Assembly: GCA_902770965.1 (NCBI GenBank)
Contig: CACXUY010000011.1
Location: 1-64,000, forward strand
DNA length: 64,000 nt
Source of the DNA: an uncultured Lachnospiraceae bacterium
GTDB taxonomy: Bacteria > Bacillota > Clostridia > Lachnospirales > Lachnospiraceae
Direction: 5' to 3'
The translations under genes were made by a program, and so were the position numbers. The notes beneath the pieces are model-generated. The model saw only the letters and a list, made by a program, of their open reading frames with translations. It made no database searches and had not been told where the DNA came from. Below, one piece after another: positions 16,716-24,483 of this stretch. Within the stretch, counting starts at the first letter, position 1; each line of letters opens with the position of its first letter.

Positions 16716-18233
16716 TTACGATAATGACTTCCATTGATTAATGCTCTGCCCCAGATATACGAGGTCTCCTTCAGGCAGGCAGGCTTCAAGTTCAGCCTTT
16801 GCCTTAGCCGCGGATTCCTGATCCTTGAAGATGCCGTAGACACAGGAGCCGGACCCTGTCATAAGGGCGGCTTTAGCTCCTGCTTTTATCAGGAGTTCCT
16901 TCCTTAATGCCAGTCCGTCCTTATCAGGGACAGCAAGCTCAAATACGTTGAAGGCTGCCTCACAGACCGCATCAAGGTCGCCTTTCTCAAGACCTGCTGC
17001 CGCCATATCCGTGAGGTCGTCTATCTTTATGCTTCCTGAACCCAAGTGGGAAGCCGCGTTGCCGTCTGCCTTTTCCTCGTGAGGGGCTGTGTTGCCGTCT
17101 GTCTTTTCCTCGTGAGGGGCCGCGTTGCCGTCTGCCTTTTCCTCGTGAGGGGCTGTGTTGCCGTCTGTCTCACCATTTCTGTCAAATCCCAGCACCAGAT
17201 CCAGCTCCTTGTACATCTTTCCGGTCGGATATGCCGCCATCGGCTTAACAAATACCATGTGGAAGATGAGTCCCGTCTTCACCGGGGCGAGCCGCTCTCC
17301 TATGCCCTCACCGACAGACGCGCCCTTCAGTATGAGCGCCGGAACGTCCGCTCCCAGCTCTGCTCCCATCGCCATCAGTTCATCGTCGGGGAGGCGGAGC
17401 CCATATAGCTCGTTCAGCGCCTCGAGCATGGCCGCCGCGTCGCCGCTCCCGCCGCCTAAACCGGCGCCTGACGGCACATTTTTCTTAAGCATCACACGGC
17501 AGCCTTCGATCTTAGGGAAACGCTCTTTCATCAGCCGGTATGCTCTGCACACTATGTTGTCGTCTCCCTCAAGTCCCGGCTCAGAGCACTCCAGGCTTAT
17601 ACCGGCTTCATCAGCCTTCCTGACAGTGAGCTCGTCCGACAGGCTGACCGGCTGGAACAGGGTGCGGATGTCATGATATCCGTCCGGGCGTAAACCCACT
17701 ACATCAAGAGTCAGGTTCACCTTAGAAAGTGTCTGCTTTACGACCTTCTCTGTTTTTTTTACCGTCAGCACACAGAAAACACTCACGCCTTCCCCGCGCC
17801 CGAAGGCTGTCAGTCCTTCTCCTGTTGTAGCGGTGATTCCGACACAGTCTTCCCCTATTCCAAGGAGCTTCGCTATAGAGCTTCTCATCTCATCTGCTTT
17901 CGGGGAAATCTTCGGGCGCTTTCCTTCTATCGTTACGGAGAGATGAACCGCCTCAAATCCGGCTTTCGCCAGGTCCTTCATGGCGACTTCCAGATATTCG
18001 CGGGAATCTGTTATGCCCGCGCGGCACATGGCATCCGCCCTCGCGCCGAGTATGTTGCGGCAGGTGATACCTGAGACCGCGTTTGTGACCGCGTGAAGAA
18101 CGACATCCCCGTCGCTGTTAGCAAGAAAAGGAGGGGCATCCTCAAATACTGCCCCTCCTAAGATGCAGCTGCCTGCTGTACCGTCAGCCGCGAACCTATG
18201 GCTGTCCTGTCCTATCGACACCCGAATATCCAT
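16716..18233 (-). CDS. ispFE: Bifunctional IspF-IspE fusion (MECDP synthase / CDP-ME kinase)
   Basis: 505 residues from the ATG at 18233 (a GTG at 18236 is the alternative; GGAGGGG precedes both). Residues about 1-158 are IspF: RVSIGQDSHRF with the metal-binding Asp and His, DGDVVLHAVTNAVSG with the third ligand His, and ATTGEGLTAFGRGEG at the C-terminus. Residues about 165-505 are IspE, a GHMP kinase: LSKVNLTLDVVGLRPDGYHD, the ATP loop PSGAGLGGGSGDAAA near 254, and MTGSGSCVYGIF near the end. IspE phosphorylates CDP-ME and IspF cyclises the product, so the fusion joins consecutive steps. Residues about 355-396 in IspE are four tandem copies of an 11-residue unit (TDGNTAPHEEK type) absent from normal IspE. 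IspD-IspF fusions are well known; this domain pair is not one I recall as common. The start overlaps the stop of the TPR-like gene. Confidence 0.9.
   Translation of the reverse strand: MDIRVSIGQDSHRFAADGTAGSCILGGAVFEDAPPFLANSDGDVVLHAVTNAVSGITCRNILGARADAMCRAGITDSREYLEVAMKDLAKAGFEAVHLSVTIEGKRPKISPKADEMRSSIAKLLGIGEDCVGITATTGEGLTAFGRGEGVSVFCVLTVKKTEKVVKQTLSKVNLTLDVVGLRPDGYHDIRTLFQPVSLSDELTVRKADEAGISLECSEPGLEGDDNIVCRAYRLMKERFPKIEGCRVMLKKNVPSGAGLGGGSGDAAAMLEALNELYGLRLPDDELMAMGAELGADVPALILKGASVGEGIGERLAPVKTGLIFHMVFVKPMAAYPTGKMYKELDLVLGFDRNGETDGNTAPHEEKADGNAAPHEEKTDGNTAPHEEKADGNAASHLGSGSIKIDDLTDMAAAGLEKGDLDAVCEAAFNVFELAVPDKDGLALRKELLIKAGAKAALMTGSGSCVYGIFKDQESAAKAKAELEACLPEGDLVYLGQSINQWKSLS
17046..17170. 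repeat. In-frame 33-bp tandem repeat inside the IspE part of ispFE
   Basis: Nearly four copies of a 33-bp unit encoding TDGNTAPHEEK / ADGNAAPHEEK in alternation. The copies are almost identical at DNA level, so the expansion is recent. Confidence 0.92.
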
Positions 18234-19048
18234 CACAGTCCCCTCCGGTACTCTTTCTTCCAGCCAAGAACCAGCTCCTTCATGCCTGAAGAGCGGCGAT
18301 GCTTGTCCTTGTCCTTGAGGCTGGCAGCTTCAAGCGCGCTTCCCTCGTAACCAATCTGTGACAGAATGCTGTCATACTCGCTCTTCCATTTCTGAAGAGT
18401 GAGCTCAGGAACCCTGTTCATGAGCTCCTCCGGAGGCTTTACACTCTCGTCCAGCCTTCCTACCATGTATATTTTCTTCAGAACCTCATCGCTGCCGAGC
18501 AGCTGGTATGCCTCAATATAGCTTTGCATCGCCTGCTCGAATGAGAAAAGTCCGCAGAGCGAGGAGCCTCTGTTGAACCAAAGACGGCCGGAAAGCTCCC
18601 TGTCCTTCGCCTCCACTCCCATCTCAGGCAGCAGCCTGTCATAGAGCAGGACTGCCTCATAGTAACGGTGCTTGGAGAAAAGATTGTCTGCTTTCTGCCT
18701 CAGCCGCTCCTGCGCGGACGCATTTGCCACATGCGCGACCCGTTCCTGAAAGCCCGAAAGCTCATCACTGCGGTAATAATGGAGATCCTGTAGGATAACC
18801 AGCAGAAGCTCCCCTTGGCTTGAGTTCTTCGACCAGCGCCTGAGCTTTGAGGCGAGCACCGGCCGACCGAGTTCATCGGAAATGAAGCGGAAAAGCTTCT
18901 CATTGACGAAGTCCTCGCCCATGATCAGCTCAAGATTATTGAATATATAGAAGCTAAGCTCCTCCGCGGTATAAATATTGATGTCAAGCTCCTCAATATA
19001 CAGCGGATTCGATGCCGGAAGCTCACGGCATAAGATCAATTGTCCCAT
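18233..19048 (-). CDS. TPR-like protein of unknown function
   Basis: 271 residues. I do not recognise a named family. The N-terminal 90 residues (ELDINIYTAEELSFYIFNNL, then a GEDFVNEKLFRFI block) are helical and acidic. Residues about 110-190 look like two TPR units: RLRQKADNLFSKHRYYEAVL followed by LYDRLLPEM, and RLWFNRGSSLCGLFSFEQAM followed by QSYIEAYQLLGSDE. The C-terminus is charged. No signal peptide or membrane segment is present, so it should act in the cytoplasm. It lies four bases after the Hsp70-like gene and its stop overlaps the ispF-ispE start (TGATG), so all three should be translated in step. TPR proteins often hold client or chaperone partners, which fits the Hsp70-like neighbour; that is an inference. 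Confidence 0.85.
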   Translation of the reverse strand: MGQLILCRELPASNPLYIEELDINIYTAEELSFYIFNNLELIMGEDFVNEKLFRFISDELGRPVLASKLRRWSKNSSQGELLLVILQDLHYYRSDELSGFQERVAHVANASAQERLRQKADNLFSKHRYYEAVLLYDRLLPEMGVEAKDRELSGRLWFNRGSSLCGLFSFEQAMQSYIEAYQLLGSDEVLKKIYMVGRLDESVKPPEELMNRVPELTLQKWKSEYDSILSQIGYEGSALEAASLKDKDKHRRSSGMKELVLGWKKEYRRGL

Positions 19049-19052
19049 AGCT

Positions 19053-20315
19053 TTACCCCATCAGATAAAAATCGCGGCGTATGACAGTGTTCGAGGCGGG
19101 GAAAAGATCCCCGAAGCCCTTATCTATCACTCGTACCGTAAAGTCCTTCTCGGATGAGAAGACCAGGCTAAGTCCGATCCTCGTTGTCCTGTTCGGACGC
19201 GCCGGCAGCTGCCCCAGAGGTATCGTAAATTTCTGAGGCAAGGGAGAACCCACAGACGAGGCTGACAGGACTATCTCATCCATATCATCCACTATGAGGT
19301 CAACATTCGAACGGGCTTCGTACCAGTTAGTGCCCGCCAGTGCCAGCACTACCTGCTCCGTCCTTCCGTCAAGCAGGGCGTTCAAGGTGACAGTACAGGC
19401 GATCCTCCCCTCGCAGATACATATGAAGGGATAAGACGGCCTGTTCTTTGAGATATCAAAGGCCGCGTATGCCGCTCCTCCTGAGAAGAGCTGCTGTCCT
19501 GTGTAGCATCTTCTCTTGGCGCAGACTACTCTCTTGAAGGATTCTGCCCAGTCCCAGGTCAGGAAGCCTTTGCCGGTAAGGAAGACAGATGAGATGACCT
19601 TCTTCCCAAAAAGCTTACCGGCACAGGTGGTCATGATGCTGTCGGCGAGCCTCTTTCCCTGAGGCGTATCCATGACATCGAGGCTGAAGCTCTCCTCAAG
19701 CGGCTGCCTGACCGCCTCCGCGATATGGGGCTTGCGCCCACGGATGACCCTCATCTCATAATAAGTGAGTCCTTCATCCGTCAGGTCGAAAAGCGACGCC
19801 GTGTTCGCCCATATCTCCGGCTGCTGCCTGACCACATAGCTGACGAAGCTCTCGCAGTGGCTCTGAATATGGACCCTGTCCCGCGGAATTCCCAGTTCTT
19901 CAGACACATCAACGAGATAATCCATGAAGGCGGCGTTCATCTCTGCCACCGTGAACATGAGGCAGCGGATCTCATCTGAACCGAATCTTGCTTTGGCAAG
20001 GCTCAGTAGTGAGCTGATATATATCTTCAGGAGCTCACCGGCTTCGTATCTTACGCCTTCGATGGTAGCGAAACCATTCTTCGCGGAAAGCTTCAGCAGC
20101 TGATCCACCATCGTGCCGCCGCCAAAAAGCGCCAGCCGGTAGGCTTCCTCTCCTATATACCAGGAATCCTCCCCCTTCTTCTTACATATCACAGTCGGAA
20201 TGAGGCCGTGAGAATCATTGTCCGTTCCCACAGAATCAATAACCATATTCTCTCTGCAGCAGCTGACCTCGCTGTAATTGTTTCGAAGGTCAATGCCAAG
20301 TACCAGTCCGTCCAA
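19053..20315 (-). CDS. Divergent Hsp70/actin-fold (ASKHA) protein, DUF5716-like
   Basis: 420 residues from a TTG at 20315 that follows GGGAGGTG by six bases; an ATG at 20366 would add 17 residues but lies in tandem-repeat DNA (20339-20483) and has no RBS. GLVLGIDLRNNYSEVSCC is the phosphate-1 loop of the fold, with RNN in place of the usual Gly-Thr-Thr. FTVAEMNAAFMDYLVDVSEE and HIQSHCESFVSYVV match the Hsp70 blocks TVP...R...A and the E.AAA helix. VFLTGKGF is the adenosine loop (VxLxGG type). Residues after about 320 are beta-rich, like an Hsp70 substrate-binding domain. It resembles the family I remember as DUF5716. It sits between the giant protein and the TPR-like protein. Whether it hydrolyses ATP is open, because the first phosphate loop is changed. 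Confidence 0.8.
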   Translation of the reverse strand: MDGLVLGIDLRNNYSEVSCCRENMVIDSVGTDNDSHGLIPTVICKKKGEDSWYIGEEAYRLALFGGGTMVDQLLKLSAKNGFATIEGVRYEAGELLKIYISSLLSLAKARFGSDEIRCLMFTVAEMNAAFMDYLVDVSEELGIPRDRVHIQSHCESFVSYVVRQQPEIWANTASLFDLTDEGLTYYEMRVIRGRKPHIAEAVRQPLEESFSLDVMDTPQGKRLADSIMTTCAGKLFGKKVISSVFLTGKGFLTWDWAESFKRVVCAKRRCYTGQQLFSGGAAYAAFDISKNRPSYPFICICEGRIACTVTLNALLDGRTEQVVLALAGTNWYEARSNVDLIVDDMDEIVLSASSVGSPLPQKFTIPLGQLPARPNRTTRIGLSLVFSSEKDFTVRVIDKGFGDLFPASNTVIRRDFYLMG

Positions 20316-20338
20316 TATCCTCACCTCCCGCAGCGATT

Positions 20339-20483
20339 CGCCGCTCTTGCCATCTGCATCTGACATCCCGCGGACACAGTGCCGCTTTTGCTATCTGTAT
20401 CTGACATTCTGCGGACACAGCGCCACTCCTGTCATCTGCGTCTGACATTCCGCGGACACAGCGCCGCGCCTGTCTTATCACCA
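20339..20483. repeat. 41-bp minisatellite between the giant gene and the Hsp70-like gene
   Basis: Three full copies (from 20362, 20403 and 20444) and a partial copy of a 41-bp unit that begins GACATTCCGCGGACACAGCG. On the minus strand each unit carries an ATG followed by TCAGA, which is why start codons appear here in more than one frame. Confidence 0.9.
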
Positions 20484-20530
20484 GTCTGTCACAGCCTGTT
20501 AAGAAACACTGCGCTGCGACACGCTCTCTA

Positions 20531-23500
20531 TCACATAAGGTCAAACAGCTTCTTCACCAGCGTATCCATGCGGGCGAACTCCACGACCTCCTCCTGCCAT
20601 TCCTCTGATTCGGAGAAATCGACGCGTCCGAGAAGATGTCTGAACCTATGATACCTGTTGTCGGAGCGTATGTCATCGCTCACAACCTTTATCATTCCTT
20701 CGCCCTGCAGCTGAACTACTAAACGCGCCTTTCCATCCTCCCTGCGGGCGCTCCCCTTAAATACTGTCAGCGGAGTGCCTTCGCGGTTGAGGATTATCTC
20801 AAATTCCATGACCTCATCGTCAAAGAGCTGGACAGGCCTCATGAATATGCCCTCATAGCTCCTTATCATCGGAACCAAAGCCACAGGCTTTTTCGAGACG
20901 TCGCTTCCGTCTGCTTCCTTCGGTACGAAGCGGAAGCGCAGCTCAGGCTCGTCCTCAGCCTGTCCCCTGTACTCAACGATCGTCTTATCGATCATCTCAT
21001 CGGGCACAGACACCATCCGTCCCAGGGGCTGGAAGAAGGAGAAAAGCCTGCCGTTCCTGCAGCAATCCTGCAGCAGCTTTTCCGCAAGCTTTACATCCTG
21101 TTCCGACATCTCGTCCATCTCAGAATAATTCCTCAGCACGGCATACCTCAGTATCTCCGGGATCTCGGTGAAGGAATTGCCGGCGCGGACGCTCTCGCGG
21201 ATGTAGCTCATGACTTCTTCGTCAATAGGTATGTCCTTAAAGATATAGTCGGCACATTTCATGACAAAATAAGCCCTGACGACCAGCTCATTCGCCGGCC
21301 CGTCCTCGACATAGCATCTGAAGACGAAGCCTATCTCGTCAATATCTCCGGTAAATATTTTCTGGCTTAAGAGACGGCCCGCTATGTCGTATCTGTTGAC
21401 TCGCGCCTCATGGCTGCTTCTCAGTATGGCGAGCATCTCGCAGCTAAGGCCGTTGTAATACCGGCACAGCCACGAAAGGATCGCGTCATCGGCATATCCC
21501 TCTGCGAAGAGCCTGTAGGCGACCTCAGTGAGGAACTTATCCTCCTTGCCAGGTTCGGCGGCTTCCCTGCCTCTCGCCCAGCTTGACACAAGAGTCCGAA
21601 GCCTCTCTCTGTCGATGCCGTTGAAACCATACTGGCGAACAAGTCCCGCCGCCTCTGACATGTATCTCTTCCCGATGAGAGTCTCCGTCAGGTATATCCT
21701 GTCAGCCGTCCTCATGCTCCTGGACCTGACACAGGCAAGAAGCTGTTCTTCTCCTTCGCCGTCCGAAGCCGAGAATATCTCTATCAGGGTTCTCACTATG
21801 CGGCTCTGGTATACAGGCCTCAGACCCTCGACTCCAAGCTGAGCCTCTAGCGTGCGGAGGGCTTTATCGTTATATTTTCCGGAACGCATGAAGCTTTCAC
21901 AGGCGGAAAGCCTCAGCATCGGCATGTCGGGGTAATACTCGTAACAGAGGTTCAGAAGCGGAGCGGCCTCCTCCGGGGTAAAGAACGGGGTCAGCCTGCA
22001 GGCAAGGCCGGTATAGCGGTTATTCATGCTGTCGACCATAAAGACCTTGTAGCTGTCAGTATACAGCGGTATGACCGTGCTGCCGTTCTTGAGAGGATAC
22101 AGCTTCTCCCCCATGAGCTCGCCGCAGCAGACAGTGGCCGAACGGTACGGTCCTTTTGCCGTGACGAGGCAGCTCTTAAGTATATCCGGCAGGACTCTCG
22201 CGATCCTGCGATCCACCACCTCCGGCCTGAGGATCCTCTTGTACATCTCGGCAAGCTCGACGTTCACCCGGCCTTTGAAAAGCTGTTCGAGAGCATACGA
22301 CTGTATCTGTACCTGATAAGCCCTAAACATCTTCGAATTCTCGGGATATTCCTTCAGGACATGGCAGTACAGCCTCTCTCTCGAATGTGAATCCGCGTGG
22401 CTGTTATATGAGAAATACAAAAGAAGTTCTGACGGCAGACTGCCTGTAAAACCATCTGGCAGGCTGTAAAGATAATAATCGTACAGCCATGTGAGCTGAA
22501 TGTCCTGTTTGACTCCCAGCTCAAACCAGCGGAAAAATTCCGGTGAGCGAACGTTGCTGCGTATGAGCATCTCGCAGATAGCAGACAGGATCTTTTTATC
22601 GTGCCATTTCTCATAGAACGCGCTGAGCGCGCGATAGAGCATGCGGCGGAATGTGGTCTCCTCACCGGCAAGGCCTGCTGCCTGAAGCACCACTTCTTTA
22701 TCTATACAGCCGTGGCGGGCTCCGAACCAGAGAACCTGCAGCTCATAATCCCCGAGTCTGTGCAAAATATTTGGATAACGATTATATATGAGGCAGCCCT
22801 CCAGATAGATGAATGGGCTGCGAAGTCCCTGTCTGTAGTACTCGCGGAGCCTGTTCAGGGAATCCTTCGGCTTGTCATTTTCAAGATCTGCCGACCTCAT
22901 CCTGAGCATGGCTATGGTAGGGCTGAAATAACCTTTGTCAGAGTAACTGTCGAGTATGCGTATGAACCTGTTTCTGGCTTCGGCGCTGCCATCCAGGCAC
23001 ATCTGAAGATACATATAAAAACAATAGGCGTCCGGGTCGCGCTTCGCCACCCGCGTCATCTCGGAGTGCATCGCTGCGGCTGCTTTCTCAGCCCTCGGCT
23101 TGTTGCCGCTAAGAAGCAGTATCTCGATCTGCCACAGGCGCTGATATACGTCAGGGATGGCAAGCTCTGACATCTTCACCCAGGCTTCCTTCATGTCCTG
23201 AAGCCTTGCTTCTCTTCCGGCTTTTATATATGAGAGTTCAAGGTATGCCCGCATCATGCGCACATAGTTGCGGTCATACTCGGCATGCATCTCACGTTTC
23301 TTGCGCTTGTCCTCTGTCTCGCTGACCTCTACCATGACAGGAAGGCTCTGGTTATATCTCAAGCCCTCCAGCTTGATGAACCCCATATTCCGTCCGGCGT
23401 GAAGCTTCTCAGGCGCTATACGGTATTCAAATGAAGCAACGCTCCCGTTGGCTTTGAAATCATCATCGGTCAGCGTGTTCTTGGGAAGATCAATAAAAGA

Positions 23501-24190
23501 CGAATCAGCAGATATCTTAACAGCGGTGTGTCCCCAGCCCTCGCGCCTTACTGTAACCTCTCCGAAAAGCTCCTTTCCGTCACATACGAAGCTTTTCTCT
23601 CTGACATCGGCAAAATATTTCTGCTCTGGTTTCGCTTTTGTCGCAAGCAGGAACTCCTCCATGGCTTTTGCCTGATCCAGGCTGCGATGAAGTCCGTCAT
23701 AAAGAGCCTGAATGCCAAGCTCCTGCATAAAATCAAGCTTTATGAATTCATTTGACGCAAACAGCTTCACGGCAGCGCCCACGTCAGTCCTGGCGTACTC
23801 CGCGAAATCCTCCAGCTTAGTGAGCGCCCCGTATTTTTTGCCTCCGGGCTCGCCCGCCACAAAGTGATAAGGAATCTTGAATTCTCCGCCGTTGGTGACA
23901 AGCGAAAAAAAGCCTTCGATGTCCTCGCCGGATTCGAGGGCTTTGCCCTTGACCTCATATGCAAGTATCGCTCCTTCGCCGGCAAAATATTGCTGTTTGA
24001 GCCTGATATTACTGCTCCCGGAATAAATAAGCCCGCGAATAGAGACCCTGTTGGTGCTTCTTACCTGGATCTCGCCTTGATAAGACGCTCCATAAGGGAT
24101 CACTGCCTCAATGCTCGGTTGTAAGATCTCTACCTGGGGCTTCTTGTCATCGACCTTACCCCTGGCAAGACGTGTTATGCGTTCCTTCAA
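20531..24190 (-). CDS. Giant protein of unknown function, DUF5717-like
   Basis: 1219 residues from a TTG at 24190, six bases after AGGTGG. The frame stays open to an ATG at 24304, but those 38 codons are a copy of repeat family B and have no RBS. Residues about 20-330 hold two beta-sandwich-like domains (for example YQGEIQVRSTNRVSIRGLIY and ELFGEVTVRREGWGHTAVKI). Residues about 335-1050 are almost all helical, in repeats that look like TPR or HEAT solenoids (WQIEILLLSGNKPRAEKAAA). The last 150 residues are beta-rich again (EIILNREGTPLTVF). No signal peptide or membrane segment is present. It resembles the Lachnospiraceae family I remember as DUF5717. It is followed on the same strand by the Hsp70-like and TPR-like genes and probably works with them. 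Function unknown. Confidence 0.82.
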   Translation of the reverse strand: MKERITRLARGKVDDKKPQVEILQPSIEAVIPYGASYQGEIQVRSTNRVSIRGLIYSGSSNIRLKQQYFAGEGAILAYEVKGKALESGEDIEGFFSLVTNGGEFKIPYHFVAGEPGGKKYGALTKLEDFAEYARTDVGAAVKLFASNEFIKLDFMQELGIQALYDGLHRSLDQAKAMEEFLLATKAKPEQKYFADVREKSFVCDGKELFGEVTVRREGWGHTAVKISADSSFIDLPKNTLTDDDFKANGSVASFEYRIAPEKLHAGRNMGFIKLEGLRYNQSLPVMVEVSETEDKRKKREMHAEYDRNYVRMMRAYLELSYIKAGREARLQDMKEAWVKMSELAIPDVYQRLWQIEILLLSGNKPRAEKAAAAMHSEMTRVAKRDPDAYCFYMYLQMCLDGSAEARNRFIRILDSYSDKGYFSPTIAMLRMRSADLENDKPKDSLNRLREYYRQGLRSPFIYLEGCLIYNRYPNILHRLGDYELQVLWFGARHGCIDKEVVLQAAGLAGEETTFRRMLYRALSAFYEKWHDKKILSAICEMLIRSNVRSPEFFRWFELGVKQDIQLTWLYDYYLYSLPDGFTGSLPSELLLYFSYNSHADSHSRERLYCHVLKEYPENSKMFRAYQVQIQSYALEQLFKGRVNVELAEMYKRILRPEVVDRRIARVLPDILKSCLVTAKGPYRSATVCCGELMGEKLYPLKNGSTVIPLYTDSYKVFMVDSMNNRYTGLACRLTPFFTPEEAAPLLNLCYEYYPDMPMLRLSACESFMRSGKYNDKALRTLEAQLGVEGLRPVYQSRIVRTLIEIFSASDGEGEEQLLACVRSRSMRTADRIYLTETLIGKRYMSEAAGLVRQYGFNGIDRERLRTLVSSWARGREAAEPGKEDKFLTEVAYRLFAEGYADDAILSWLCRYYNGLSCEMLAILRSSHEARVNRYDIAGRLLSQKIFTGDIDEIGFVFRCYVEDGPANELVVRAYFVMKCADYIFKDIPIDEEVMSYIRESVRAGNSFTEIPEILRYAVLRNYSEMDEMSEQDVKLAEKLLQDCCRNGRLFSFFQPLGRMVSVPDEMIDKTIVEYRGQAEDEPELRFRFVPKEADGSDVSKKPVALVPMIRSYEGIFMRPVQLFDDEVMEFEIILNREGTPLTVFKGSARREDGKARLVVQLQGEGMIKVVSDDIRSDNRYHRFRHLLGRVDFSESEEWQEEVVEFARMDTLVKKLFDLM

Positions 24191-24208
24191 ATCTTTCCAC
24201 CTGCTTAC

Positions 24209-24327
24209 TTTGAGTGTCGGCCCCCCGCGAAGCGGGTGGCCATATAGGGATGCATACATACATCGCCTGTATGCTGCCACAACTATCACACTTTGTGGCA
24301 GCACAGGCGCGCTATGGATGCTTACAT
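24209..24327. repeat. Dispersed repeat family B, copy 1
   Basis: Starts GTCGGCCCCCCGCGAAGCGG, then GTGGCCATATAGG, and ends with a long imperfect hairpin whose core is CTGCCACAA ... TTTGTGGCAG and whose outer arms are GGATGCATAC... and ...GCTATGGATGC. It lies directly upstream of the start of the giant gene. Confidence 0.9.
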
Positions 24328-24353
24328 TAGAGTGATACGTTTTGGACTTGCCG

Positions 24354-24449
24354 TTCTCATCAGCTCATAGCTTCGGCCTGGTCACATTGGCTGAAATGAT
24401 TCCGATCGTTCTTGACATTTTATGATCTCATCAGCTCATAGCTTCGGCT
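24354..24449. repeat. Pair of 23-bp direct repeats upstream of the giant gene
   Basis: TCTCATCAGCTCATAGCTTC followed by GGC occurs at 24354-24376 and again at 24427-24449, 73 bases apart. The 50 bases between them are unique. Confidence 0.85.
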
Positions 24450-24483
24450 CAAACACAGATCCAGCGAGGATGGAATACGCCGG

